The position numbers and the translations under genes are program-made. A DNA stretch of 64,000 nucleotides from Saccharomonospora sp. CUA-673 (GTDB lineage Bacteria > Actinomycetota > Actinomycetes > Mycobacteriales > Pseudonocardiaceae), in assembly GCF_001942305.1 (NCBI RefSeq), contig NZ_MKKE01000008.1:45981-109980 (forward strand), read 5' to 3'. Below the pieces are notes generated by a model that was not told the origin of the DNA, did no database searches, and saw nothing but the letters and a program-made list of their open reading frames with translations. This document shows positions 1-8,194 of this stretch, one piece after another (positions within the stretch are counted from its first letter, which is position 1; each line of letters begins with the position of its first letter).

Positions 1-765
1 GCACATCGCGTTGCCCAAGCGGTACATCCCGAAGCTCGGCATCGACCTCGACCACCCGGACCAGCTGCCCGAGGCCGTCGCCGAACAGGCCGCCGTGGGC
101 GACGGCTGGGTCAAGCTCGTCGGCGACTGGATCGACCGCGGCGTCGGCGACCTCGCGCCGCTGTGGCCGGACGACATCCTGGCCGAGGCGATCCGGGTCG
201 CGCACGACGCGGGCGCGCGCGTGACGGCGCACGTGTTCGGCGAGGACGCGCTGCCCGGCCTGATCGCCGCGGGCATCGACTGCATCGAACACGGCACCGG
301 ACTCGACGCGGACCTGCTCGACCGCATGGCGCGGCAGGGCACCGCCCTCGTCCCGACGTTGATCAACATCGAGAACTTCCCCGGCATCGCGACCAGGCCG
401 CCAAGTACCCGACCTACGCGGCCCACATGCGGGCGCTGCACACGGGGGTCGGCGACATGATCGGCCGGGCCATCGACGCGGGCGTCGACATCTACGCAGG
501 CAGCGACGCCGGCGGCATGGTCGCCCACGGCCGGCTGCCCGATGAGGTGTCGGCACTGCACCGCGCGGGAATGTCCCCGGAGCAGGCGCTCGGTGCGGCG
601 TCATGGGCGGCGCGCTCGTGGCTCGGCCACGACGGCATCGTCGACGGCGCGCACGCCGACCTGCTCGTCTACGACACCGACCCGCGCGAGAACCTCGACG
701 TCCTCGCCGCCCCGCGGCACATCGTGTTGCGCGGCAGACTCGTCGGTGGTGGGCGCGTGGGCTGA
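1..765 (+). CDS. Amidohydrolase family protein, 5' end cut off, apparent frameshift
   Basis: This is the C-terminal part of a metal-dependent amidohydrolase of the imidazolonepropionase-like type. The family hydrolyses amide or ester bonds in cyclic or peptide substrates; the substrate here is unknown. Visible motifs are TAHVFGEDAL and CIEHGTG, which carry metal-ligand histidines, and GSDAGG, which carries the catalytic aspartate. The start lies before the window. The frame changes near base 390: up to INIENFPGIA the protein is read in one frame, and DQAAKYPTYAAHMRAL onward in another, as if one base were missing. Both halves look like one continuous family member, so a sequence error is more likely than a real break. 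Confidence 0.75.
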   Translation, partial: AHRVAQAVHPEARHRPRPPGPAARGRRRTGRRGRRLGQARRRLDRPRRRRPRAAVAGRHPGRGDPGRARRGRARDGARVRRGRAARPDRRGHRLHRTRHRTRRGPARPHGAAGHRPRPDVDQHRELPRHRDQAAKYPTYAAHMRALHTGVGDMIGRAIDAGVDIYAGSDAGGMVAHGRLPDEVSALHRAGMSPEQALGAASWAARSWLGHDGIVDGAHADLLVYDTDPRENLDVLAAPRHIVLRGRLVGGGRVG

Positions 766-860
766 GGGCGTGCCCTCGGCGGGAGGGCCGGGCGGGGCGT
801 GACCGTGCGGTGGCGCACAGTAGGCTCGCCAGCGGCGAGGCGACCGGCGGGAGGACCAGC

Positions 861-1652
861 GTGACGGCACCGGACGCGGGCGGCGCCGCCTCCTCCGAAC
901 CGGCGTCCGGGTCGACGGCCGAGTCGACGGCGCTGCCCCGGCCCCGCTGGGGCTTCGGCGCGTTCATCCTCGTCGAGTGCGTGCTGCTCGCCTCGGCCGC
1001 CCTGATCGGGGCGATCCTCTACCGCGACACCGAACCCGGCGAGGCGCTGTCGGTGCGCAACGTGCTGATCGGCACGATGCTGCCGACGGTGATCGCCGCG
1101 TCCACGGCCCTGGTGATCACCAAGGTGCGCGGCAACGGACCGCTGGCCGATCTGAACCTGTCCTGGCGCTGGGACGACGTCAAACTGGGGCTCAAACTCG
1201 GCCTGCTCGGCCTCGTCCTGACGAGCGTCGGTGCGTGGATCTGGACCGAGATCGTGGGGGAGCGCAACGCCCAGTCGGCGATCGGCGCGCTCGTCGAGAA
1301 CACCCCGATGTCGGTGCAGGCCGCGATCGTGATGTTCCTGTACCTGTGGCTGCTCGGCCCGATCTGCGAGGAGATCATCTACCGCGGTCTGCTGTGGAGT
1401 GCCACCGAACGGCTCGAATGGCGCAAGGAGAAGTGGGGCCGGTTCGCCGCGTTCGTCCTGTCGACCGCCGTGTTCGCCGTCAGCCACCTCGAACCGCTGC
1501 GGACGTCGCTGCTGATCGTGATCTCGATTCCGATCGGCCTGGCCAGGCTCATCACCGGTCGGCTACTCGGCAGCATCGTCGCGCACCAGATGAACAACTT
1601 CCTGCCCGCGGTGGCGATCCTGCTCACCGCGCTGGGCATCGCCGAGGCCTGA
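861..1652 (+). CDS. CPBP family intramembrane metalloprotease
   Basis: A 263-residue integral membrane protein of the CPBP (CAAX protease and bacteriocin-processing) family. The diagnostic motif EEIIYRGLLW, with the paired glutamates and the arginine, is followed by later histidine segments (VSHLEPL, AHQMNNF). Several hydrophobic segments surround these motifs. The GTG start at 861 follows a GGGAGGA ribosome site. The family cleaves within membranes, but the substrate is not known here. It stands alone, tail-to-tail with the permease gene that follows. Confidence 0.85.
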   Translation: MTAPDAGGAASSEPASGSTAESTALPRPRWGFGAFILVECVLLASAALIGAILYRDTEPGEALSVRNVLIGTMLPTVIAASTALVITKVRGNGPLADLNLSWRWDDVKLGLKLGLLGLVLTSVGAWIWTEIVGERNAQSAIGALVENTPMSVQAAIVMFLYLWLLGPICEEIIYRGLLWSATERLEWRKEKWGRFAAFVLSTAVFAVSHLEPLRTSLLIVISIPIGLARLITGRLLGSIVAHQMNNFLPAVAILLTALGIAEA

Positions 1653-1682
1653 GCGGCCGAGCCGCGCGCCGGTGCAGGCGAC

Positions 1683-2450
1683 TTACAGCGCCTGCACGAA
1701 CAGGTGCGCCGCGAGCCCCAGCCCGGCGAGGGCGATGGCGATCCGCAGCGGACGTTCCGGCAGCCGGCGCACCACCATCGGCCCGAGCCACGCGCCGACG
1801 AACGATCCCGCGGCGAGCGCGGCCGCGGCCGGCCAGTGGACAGGGGCGAACACGGCGAACGCGACCGCGGCCGTGGCGTTCGCCGCGCCGGTGGCGATGT
1901 TCTTCAACGCGTTCGACACCGGCAGGGGATCGGGCAGCGACACCGACAGGACCGCGAGCATCATGATCCCCGAGCCGGCGCCGAAGTATCCCGAGTAGAC
2001 GGTCACGGCGCCGAACGCCGTGACGAAGCCCTTGCCGGGTGTGTGCTCGGTGCCCAGTTTCATCGCGCGCAGTTCGACCGCCTGCCGCAACCGGTCCCGC
2101 GCGAGCAGCAGCAGCGAGCCGAGCGCGATCAGCCACGGCACGACGAGTTCGAACGTCTCGGCGGGCGTGGTCAGCAGCAGTGCGGCGCCGCCCGAGCCGC
2201 CGATCACCGCGCCGAGCACGATCCAGCCGAGTCGGCGGCCCTGGCCGCGCAACTCGCGCCGCGATCCGCCCGCGGCGCCGACCGTGGTCGCCAACATCGA
2301 CACGGTGTTGGTCATGTTGGCGATCAGAGGCGGCAGTCCGGCGCCGAGCAGGGCCGGGTAGCTGAACAGCGAGGCCAGTCCGGCGATCGACGCCGCCAGT
2401 CCCGCACCGACGCCGGCTCCGGCGAGCAATGCGAGCGTCGCTGCGTCCAC
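1683..2450 (-). CDS. TauE/SafE family sulfite/anion exporter-like permease
   Basis: A 255-residue polytopic membrane protein of the TauE/SafE (DUF81) family. It has about eight hydrophobic segments and the usual family features GLASLFSYPALL near the N-terminus and GYFGAGSGIMMLA in the second half. Members export sulfite, sulfoacetate or other organosulfur anions; the substrate here cannot be read from the sequence. It begins with GTG after an AAGGA-like site and is transcribed divergently from rpsP. Confidence 0.85.
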   Translation of the reverse strand: MDAATLALLAGAGVGAGLAASIAGLASLFSYPALLGAGLPPLIANMTNTVSMLATTVGAAGGSRRELRGQGRRLGWIVLGAVIGGSGGAALLLTTPAETFELVVPWLIALGSLLLLARDRLRQAVELRAMKLGTEHTPGKGFVTAFGAVTVYSGYFGAGSGIMMLAVLSVSLPDPLPVSNALKNIATGAANATAAVAFAVFAPVHWPAAAALAAGSFVGAWLGPMVVRRLPERPLRIAIALAGLGLAAHLFVQAL

Positions 2451-2741
2451 GTGCGATCCTTCCCGCCGGCGGCGCGCCGGAATCGCGGCCGCTGCCGCTC
2501 CGGTGGCCGGGTTACCGAGTTCGCGTCGCAGTGTTCTCCGGTCGCGATCGGGACCGGGTAGGGGAGGTGGGCGCGGGTGAGCGAAGTCGCTCTGGCAAAA
2601 TGGGAGCTTGCCCGCTCCGAACGGGCCCTCTCACCGCGTTCGGGGCGAGACCACAGACCTGCGGGGCATCGCCGATCCGCTCCCCACTCGGGGTGGTGCC
2701 TACGAACCACGTAAGCGAACACGACAGGAGTACCCACACCC
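2451..2741. other. Divergent intergenic region before rpsP
   Basis: About 290 bases between the divergently read permease and rpsP. It must hold the promoter of the rpsP-khpA-rimM-trmD operon. An A-rich stretch (ggcaaaatgg near 2593) stands out in GC-rich sequence and is a possible -10 area. An AGGAGT ribosome site lies just before rpsP. No gene is seen here. Confidence 0.4.
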
Positions 2742-3233
2742 GTGGCCGTCAAGATCAAGCTGCAGCGCCTGGGCAAGATCCGTGCGCCGTACTACCGCAT
2801 CATCGTCGCGGACGCGCGCACCCGCCGGGATGGCAAGGCCATCGAGACGATCGGCAAGTACCACCCCAAGAACGAGCCGAGCCTCATCGAGGTCAACTCC
2901 GAGCGTGCGCAGTACTGGCTGGGTGTCGGCGCGCAGCCGACCGAGCCGGTGCAGCGTCTGCTCGAGGTCACCGGTGACTGGCAGAAGCACAAGGGCCTGC
3001 CCGGTGCCGAGGGCACGCTGAAGCCGCAGCCGGAGAAGAAGACCAAGCAGGAGCTGTTCAACGAGGCGCTCGCCGCCGCGAACGAGGAGCCCTCGATCCA
3101 GGCCACCACCCCGAAGAAGAAGGGTGGCGGCAAGAAGGCCGACAAGCCGGCCGAGGAGACCGCCGAGACGGCCGAGTCCGCCGAGGCGCCCGCCGCCGAG
3201 GCCGAGGGCGAGAAGAAGGCCGACGAGGCGTGA
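2742..3233 (+). CDS. rpsP: 30S ribosomal protein bS16
   Basis: Ribosomal protein bS16 of the small subunit. The first 80 or so residues are the conserved domain ([19 protein letters not shown], then the segment ending in [11 protein letters not shown]). At 163 residues it is about twice the basic length, because of a charged Lys/Glu/Ala-rich tail that is common in actinobacterial S16. The GTG start follows an AGGAGT site. It is the first gene of a tight operon with khpA, rimM and trmD and overlaps khpA by four bases (GTGA). Confidence 0.97.
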   Translation: MAVKIKLQRLGKIRAPYYRIIVADARTRRDGKAIETIGKYHPKNEPSLIEVNSERAQYWLGVGAQPTEPVQRLLEVTGDWQKHKGLPGAEGTLKPQPEKKTKQELFNEALAAANEEPSIQATTPKKKGGGKKADKPAEETAETAESAEAPAAEAEGEKKADEA

Positions 3234-3469
3234 GCTTCCTCGCCGATTCGCTCGAGCACCTGGTGCGCGGCATCGTCGACAACCCCGACGAGGTCCGCGT
3301 CGAGATGGTGACCAACCGCCGCGGCCGCACCCTCGAGGTCCACGTCCACCCGGACGACCTCGGCAAGGTGATCGGCCGCAGCGGTCGCACCGCGACCTCG
3401 CTGCGCACCGTGATGGGATCCGTCGGCGGCAAGGGCATCCGCGTCGACGTGATCGACACCGACCGCTGA
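3230..3469 (+). CDS. khpA: KH-domain RNA-binding protein (KhpA type)
   Basis: A 79-residue single KH-domain protein. The GxxG RNA-binding loop is visible in [11 protein letters not shown], followed by [18 protein letters not shown]. It starts at the GTG that overlaps the rpsP stop codon, so the two are probably translationally coupled. The place between rpsP and rimM is typical in actinobacteria and firmicutes, where KhpA forms an RNA chaperone with KhpB. The exact RNA targets are unknown here. Confidence 0.92.
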   Translation: MSFLADSLEHLVRGIVDNPDEVRVEMVTNRRGRTLEVHVHPDDLGKVIGRSGRTATSLRTVMGSVGGKGIRVDVIDTDR

Positions 3470-3473
3470 GCGG

Positions 3474-4010
3474 ATGACCGAACAGGTCGTGGTCGGCCGG
3501 GTCGCGAAGGCCCACGGCATTCGCGGCGAACTCGCCGTGGACGTGCGCACCGACTCCCCCGAGGAGCGGTTCGTCGAGGGTGCGGTCCTGACCGGCCGGG
3601 CCCGTGGTGGCGCCACCACCCGACTCACCGTCACAGCCGCCCGCTGGCACAGCGGGCGGCTGTTGGTGCGTTTCGAGGAGGTGCCCGACCGCACCGCCGC
3701 CGAGGCGCAGCGGGGCCTGCTGCTGCTCGCCGATGCCCACGGACTCCCGCCCATCGACGACCCCGACGAGTTCTACGACCACGAACTCGAAGGGCTGCGC
3801 GCCGAGCTGACCGACGGCACGACCGTCGGCACCGTGCGCGAGATCGTCCACTCGCCCGGCGGCGAACTGCTCGTGCTCGACCGCGAGGGCCGGTCCGAGG
3901 CGATGGTCCCGTTCGTGCAGGCGATCGTCGTCGAGGTCGACGTGCAGGCCGGGAAGGTCGTGCTCGACCCGCCCGAGGGTCTGCTCGAGGACGTCGAGCC
4001 CAGCCCCTGA
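3474..4010 (+). CDS. rimM: Ribosome maturation factor RimM
   Basis: A 178-residue RimM. The N-terminal domain begins with [19 protein letters not shown], the family signature, and the C-terminal PRC-barrel part contains [13 protein letters not shown] and [12 protein letters not shown]. RimM helps assemble the head of the 30S subunit around S19. The gene begins four bases after khpA ends and is followed 25 bases later by trmD, the classical order. Confidence 0.96.
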   Translation: MTEQVVVGRVAKAHGIRGELAVDVRTDSPEERFVEGAVLTGRARGGATTRLTVTAARWHSGRLLVRFEEVPDRTAAEAQRGLLLLADAHGLPPIDDPDEFYDHELEGLRAELTDGTTVGTVREIVHSPGGELLVLDREGRSEAMVPFVQAIVVEVDVQAGKVVLDPPEGLLEDVEPSP

Positions 4011-4035
4011 TCCGCCTCTGTCCGAAAGCCGTGCC

Positions 4036-4776
4036 GTGAAACTCGACGTCGTCACGATCTTCCCCGAGTACCTGCACCCGCTGCGCGCGGCGCTGCTGGG
4101 CCGGGCCATCGAGCGCGGGCTCGTCGAGATCGGCGTCCACGACCTGCGGGACTGGACCTACGACGTGCACCGCGCCGTCGACGACGCGCCGTACGGCGGC
4201 GGGCCCGGCATGGTGATGAAACCGCAGGTGTGGGGCGAGGCGCTCGACGCGGTGTGCACCGAACGCTCCCGGCTCGTCGTGCCCACCCCCGCCGGCCGGC
4301 CGTTCACCCAGACCATGGCCCGCGCGTACGCCGAGGAGGAGCACCTCGTGTTCGCCTGCGGCCGGTACGAGGGCATCGACCAGCGCGTGTTCGACGACGC
4401 CGCCCGGCGCATGCCCGTCGACGAGGTGTCCATCGGCGACTACGTGCTCGTCGGCGGGGAAGCGGCCGTGCTGGTGATGGCCGAGGCCGTCGTCCGGCTG
4501 CTGCCCGGGGTGCTGGGCAATCCGGTCTCCGCCGAGCAGGACTCGTTCTCCGACGGACTGCTCGAGGGCCCCAGCTTCACCCGGCCCGAGGTGTGGCGCG
4601 ACCTCGCCGTGCCCGACGTGCTGCGTTCGGGCAACCACGCCCACATCGACCGGTGGCGCCGCGATCAGGCGTTGGAACGGACCTATCACCGCCGGCCGGA
4701 CCTGCTGGAGCGGCTCGCCGACGAACTGGACGCCCGCGACCGCGAAGTGCTCGACCGGCTCCGTGACCAGGACTGA
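4036..4776 (+). CDS. trmD: tRNA (guanine-37-N1)-methyltransferase TrmD
   Basis: A 246-residue SPOUT methyltransferase that makes m1G37 in tRNA and prevents frameshifting. The trefoil-knot motifs are clear: [23 protein letters not shown] and [11 protein letters not shown]. The start is GTG in [13 protein letters not shown]. It is the last gene of the rpsP operon. Confidence 0.97.
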   Translation: MKLDVVTIFPEYLHPLRAALLGRAIERGLVEIGVHDLRDWTYDVHRAVDDAPYGGGPGMVMKPQVWGEALDAVCTERSRLVVPTPAGRPFTQTMARAYAEEEHLVFACGRYEGIDQRVFDDAARRMPVDEVSIGDYVLVGGEAAVLVMAEAVVRLLPGVLGNPVSAEQDSFSDGLLEGPSFTRPEVWRDLAVPDVLRSGNHAHIDRWRRDQALERTYHRRPDLLERLADELDARDREVLDRLRDQD

Positions 4777-4960
4777 CGTGGGGCGCCGGGCGCCCATGGT
4801 GCAGCCCCTTGTCGGCCGTGCACGGCCTCCATGCCATACTTGACCAGTTGGCGCGACGTGTGACCACGCGCTGCCGAAACTCCTGGGCGGCCCGCTGTGA
4901 GGCCGGTGCGCGCCCGGACCCATGCCACATTGCCACACGAGGACGAGGACGGACCAGAAG

Positions 4961-5320
4961 ATGAACACCCTGGACGCGTTGGACGCCACCTCGCTGCGTT
5001 CCGACATCCCCTACTTCCGCCCGGGCGACACGCTCAAGGTTCACGTCCGCGTCATCGAAGGCAACCGCGAGCGGAACCAGGTCTTCGAGGGCGTCGTGAT
5101 CCGCCGTCAGGGCGGCGGCATCCGCGAGACGTTCACCGTCCGCAAGATGTCGTTCGGCATCGGCGTGGAGCGCACCTTCCCGGTGCACTCGCCGAACATC
5201 GCCAAGCTCGAGGTCGCCAAGAAGGGCGACGTCCGCCGCGCGAAGCTGTACTACCTGCGCGACCTGCGGGGCAAGGCGGCCAAGATCAAGGAGCGCCGCG
5301 AGAACACCTCCGCCTCCTGA
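4961..5320 (+). CDS. rplS: 50S ribosomal protein bL19
   Basis: A 119-residue bL19, which sits at the interface of the two ribosomal subunits. The core [19 protein letters not shown] and the ending [17 protein letters not shown] are typical. ATG at 4961 is chosen because the protein begins there with the usual MNTLDALD start. The 184-base gap after trmD probably holds its own promoter; CATACT near 4835 is a weak -10 candidate. lepB follows 30 bases downstream. Confidence 0.97.
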   Translation: MNTLDALDATSLRSDIPYFRPGDTLKVHVRVIEGNRERNQVFEGVVIRRQGGGIRETFTVRKMSFGIGVERTFPVHSPNIAKLEVAKKGDVRRAKLYYLRDLRGKAAKIKERRENTSAS

Positions 5321-5350
5321 GCGCGGCGGAGCTTCCCGTAGCCTGACGCC

Positions 5351-6334
5351 GTGGTCGAGCCTGTGTCTTCAAACGCCTCAGAGGACGAACCGGAACGCCC
5401 GGGCGGTGAGCGGAGAAATCCGTTCGACAAACCGTCCGACGACGCCGTATCGCAGGAGCATTCCAGCGAGGGTGCCGGAGAGAAGGCACAGGCCGCCGGC
5501 CGAGGTTCCGGCCGCGGGAAGGCGAAGAAGCCGCGGTCGTTCTGGAAGGAACTGCCGATCCTCATCGGCATCGCGCTGGTGCTGGCGTTCCTGATCCAGC
5601 AGTTCCTGGCCCGCGTGTACATGATCCCGTCGGGTTCGATGGAGGAGACCCTCCACGGCTGCCCGGGGTGCACGCCGGACCGCATCCTCGTGGACAAACT
5701 CGTCTACAACTTCACCGACCCCGACCCCGGTGAGGTCGTCGTGTTCCGCGGGCCCGACGCCTGGGTCGGCCCCGAACTGGCGCAGGACGAGAGCAACGCC
5801 GTCGCCGAGTTCTTCCAGATGGTCGGCTCCGCGTTCGGCCTCGCGCCGCCCGACGAACGCGACTTCGTCAAGCGGATCATCGCGACCGGCGGACAGACCG
5901 TCGAATGCTGCGACGACGAGAACCGCGTTCTCGTCGACGGCGAACCCCTCGACGAGCCCTATCTGCTCCTCGAGGGCGACCGCCCCCAGTCGCCGTTCCC
6001 CAAGGTGACGATCCCCGAGGGATACGTCTGGATGATGGGCGACAACCGCAACAACTCCGCCGACTCGCGTTCGCACAACGAGGAGGGCACCGCCAGTGGC
6101 GCGGTTCCCGAGGACGCCATCGTCGGCAAGGCGCGGTTGATCGTGCTGCCGCCGTCGCGCTGGGGTGTGATCAGCTCGCCGAATCCGCAGGAGGAGCAGG
6201 CGAACGCGATGAGCGCCCCCACGTGGCAGCAGGGCATTCCGCTGGGTGTCGGTGTCATCGCGGCCTGGCCCGTGCTGAAGGTCGGACGTGGCGTCGCCTC
6301 GGCCGTCGGCGGGGCGGTTCGCCGCGATCGATAG
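5351..6334 (+). CDS. lepB: Signal peptidase I
   Basis: Type I signal peptidase, 327 residues, which removes signal peptides from secreted proteins on the outer face of the membrane. A charged cytoplasmic N-terminus of about 60 residues precedes one membrane anchor (residues about 68-88). The catalytic serine is Ser96 in MIPSGSMEET and the general-base lysine is Lys174 in DFVKRII. The box GDNRNNSADSR follows. The long acidic, low-complexity N-terminus is usual in high-GC actinobacteria. The gene lies between rplS and rnhB as in mycobacteria. Confidence 0.95.
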   Translation: MVEPVSSNASEDEPERPGGERRNPFDKPSDDAVSQEHSSEGAGEKAQAAGRGSGRGKAKKPRSFWKELPILIGIALVLAFLIQQFLARVYMIPSGSMEETLHGCPGCTPDRILVDKLVYNFTDPDPGEVVVFRGPDAWVGPELAQDESNAVAEFFQMVGSAFGLAPPDERDFVKRIIATGGQTVECCDDENRVLVDGEPLDEPYLLLEGDRPQSPFPKVTIPEGYVWMMGDNRNNSADSRSHNEEGTASGAVPEDAIVGKARLIVLPPSRWGVISSPNPQEEQANAMSAPTWQQGIPLGVGVIAAWPVLKVGRGVASAVGGAVRRDR

Positions 6335-6364
6335 CCGGCCGGGGCGAAGGGTGGAGTGATCGGC

Positions 6365-7207
6365 GTGCCTGAGCCGACGAAGCCCGCGAAACGGGCCCGG
6401 AAACCGTCGTCGACGCGGCCGGCGGCAGCGACGAGCGGTCTGTCGGTCCTCGAGCCGCGACCTCCGCGGGCGATCATCCGCGGCGAGATGCCGTGGGCGT
6501 TGCAGGGCGCATTGGACCGGCGCGGACTCGGCCCGGTCGCCGGCGTCGACGAGGCGGGACGCGGCGCCTGCGCGGGCCCGTTGGTGGTCGCCGCATGCGT
6601 CCTGCGGCCGGGTGATGCCGCCCGACTGCCCGAGCTGACCGATTCGAAGCTGCTGACCGCGGCGGCCCGCGAGCGCGTGTACGAGCGGGTCGTGAGGCGC
6701 GCGCTCGACTACTCCGTCGTGATCGCCGAACCGGCCGAGATCGACGCGTGTGGCATCCACGTGACCAACATCGAGGGCATGCGCAGGGCCGTGTCGGGCC
6801 TCGCCGCCGCCCCCGGATACGTGCTGATCGACGGGTTCGGCGTGCCCGGGATGCCCGCACCGAGTGTCCCGGTGATCAAGGGCGACCGGGCCGTGGCCTG
6901 CGTGGCGGCCGCGTCGGTGCTGGCGAAGGTCACGCGGGACCGGATCATGGCCGAGCTGCACGGCGAATATCCGGAGTACGGCTTCGACGTGCACAAGGGC
7001 TACACCACGGGCGTGCACGGCCAGGCGCTGTTCGAGCACGGACCGAGCCCCGTGCACCGGTGGTCCTACACGAACGTGGCGGCCGCCGGGAAGCACCACG
7101 ACCGGCAACCGCCGCATCCGGTCATGCTGACCGCGGCGGCTCTGCGCAGCACCCCCGTCCGGGAGGACGAGAACCAGGCGGTGCTGTTCGAGATTCCGGC
7201 GGGCTGA
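6365..7207 (+). CDS. rnhB: Ribonuclease HII
   Basis: RNase HII, which cuts RNA in RNA/DNA hybrids and at single ribonucleotides. The active-site motif [13 protein letters not shown] and the segment LTDSKLL are present, with [13 protein letters not shown] further on. A GGAG site eight bases upstream favours GTG at 6365; GTG at 6356 overlaps that site and is less likely. The first 50 residues are a poorly conserved Pro/Arg-rich extension, and the tail after HRWSYTNVA is also extended. Confidence 0.95.
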   Translation: MPEPTKPAKRARKPSSTRPAAATSGLSVLEPRPPRAIIRGEMPWALQGALDRRGLGPVAGVDEAGRGACAGPLVVAACVLRPGDAARLPELTDSKLLTAAARERVYERVVRRALDYSVVIAEPAEIDACGIHVTNIEGMRRAVSGLAAAPGYVLIDGFGVPGMPAPSVPVIKGDRAVACVAAASVLAKVTRDRIMAELHGEYPEYGFDVHKGYTTGVHGQALFEHGPSPVHRWSYTNVAAAGKHHDRQPPHPVMLTAAALRSTPVREDENQAVLFEIPAG

Positions 7208-7259
7208 GGAGCGCGGCGCTGTTTCGAACTCGGCGCCGGCGGGTGTCACAATGTTTGCT

Positions 7260-7280
7260 CACCGCGGATTGTCCGCGGTG
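7260..7280. promoter_or_regulatory. Perfect 9-bp inverted repeat upstream of the DUF2469 gene
   Basis: CACCGCGGA and TCCGCGGTG flank a three-base spacer. The repeat sits 29 bases before the DUF2469 start and just after an AT-richer stretch (tcacaatgttt), so it could be an operator or an mRNA hairpin in the leader. Confidence 0.45.
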
Positions 7281-7309
7281 GAACGGCTCGTAAGGCTTGC
7301 GAGGAGCAG

Positions 7310-7633
7310 ATGAGCGCAGAGGATCTCGAGAAGTACGAGACCGAGATGGAGTTGTCGCTGTACCGGGAGTACCGCGACATCGTCGGCCAGTTCTCGTACG
7401 TCGTGGAGACCGAGCGGCGGTTCTACCTGGCCAACGCGGTCGACGTGCAGGTACGGGACGGTGGGGGCGAGGTGTACTTCGAGGTGCGCATGTCCGACGC
7501 CTGGGTCTGGGACATGTACCGGCCCGCCCGGTTCGTCAAGAGCGTTCGGGTCATCACCTTCAAGGACGTCAACGTTGAGGAGCTGGAGAAACCGGAGCTC
7601 CAGCTGCCCGAGGAGGGCCCGTTCGGCAACTGA
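7310..7633 (+). CDS. DUF2469 family protein
   Basis: A 107-residue acidic protein of the DUF2469 family, almost confined to Actinobacteria and regularly found next to rnhB. It starts MSAEDLEKYETEMELSLYREY and contains VVETERRFYLANAVDV and VRMSDAWVWDMYRP. A GAGGAG ribosome site precedes the ATG. No biochemical function is established, so none is given. Confidence 0.93.
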   Translation: MSAEDLEKYETEMELSLYREYRDIVGQFSYVVETERRFYLANAVDVQVRDGGGEVYFEVRMSDAWVWDMYRPARFVKSVRVITFKDVNVEELEKPELQLPEEGPFGN

Positions 7634-7690
7634 CCCGCCGTAGCACGGGCCACCGACAATCGCGCGCCGTAGAGCCTGCGCGTGCCCTGG

Positions 7691-7717
7691 TTGTCCACAA
7701 CACCCCGGTTGTCCACA
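7691..7717. promoter_or_regulatory. Pair of DnaA boxes between DUF2469 and yraN genes
   Basis: Two exact copies of TTGTCCACA, the high-GC actinobacterial DnaA box, occur at 7691-7699 and 7709-7717 in the same orientation, 18 bases apart. Each is part of the longer word gttgtccacaac. This is not an oriC-sized cluster, but two perfect boxes within 27 bases is well above chance and suggests DnaA binding or titration. Confidence 0.6.
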
Positions 7718-7813
7718 ACCTGGCGAATTGACCCTGCCGCGGACCTGACACCCCTGTGATCGTGAGGTTCAGGGCCGGCGAGTGCCGGCCGTGGACCCTG
7801 GGGGTGAACGAGC

Positions 7814-8194
7814 ATGAGCTCCACAGCGGGCGGCAGGCGCGCGTCGCATCTCGCGTTGGGCCGCCGTGGTGAGGACCTGGCCGCGCAGCACCTGACCGAG
7901 CACGGACTCGTCGTGCTGAGCCGCAACTGGCGATGCCGCGAGGGCGAACTCGACATCGTCGCGACCGACCGGACGACCCTCGTCGTGTGCGAGGTGAAGA
8001 CTCGTTCGGGGCCGCGGTTCGGCGAACCGGCAGAGGCGGTCACGGAGGACAAACAGGCGCGGATCCGCCGGCTCACCTCACGGTGGCTGTCGGAGTTCGG
8101 CGTCGGCTGGTGTCCGATCCGGTTCGACGTGCTCTCCGTCGACTGCTCCCCGGGACGCGGACCGACCGTCCGGCACATCCGGGGAGCGTTCTGA
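7814..8194 (+). CDS. YraN family endonuclease-like protein
   Basis: A 126-residue protein of the YraN/UPF0102 family, which has a restriction-endonuclease-like fold. The signature is visible in ALGRRGEDLAAQHL, NWRCREGELDIVATD and VVCEVKTRSG, the last two giving the E-D-ExK arrangement of that fold. It stands first in the yraN-comM-dprA run linked to DNA uptake and processing, and its stop codon overlaps the comM start by one base. Confidence 0.92.
   Translation: MSSTAGGRRASHLALGRRGEDLAAQHLTEHGLVVLSRNWRCREGELDIVATDRTTLVVCEVKTRSGPRFGEPAEAVTEDKQARIRRLTSRWLSEFGVGWCPIRFDVLSVDCSPGRGPTVRHIRGAF

Noticed and set aside
5378..7249. 623-codon minus-strand frame opposite lepB and rnhB
   Set aside because: It is the mirror of two well-recognised genes and has the His/Arg/Gly-rich composition typical of antisense frames in GC-rich DNA.
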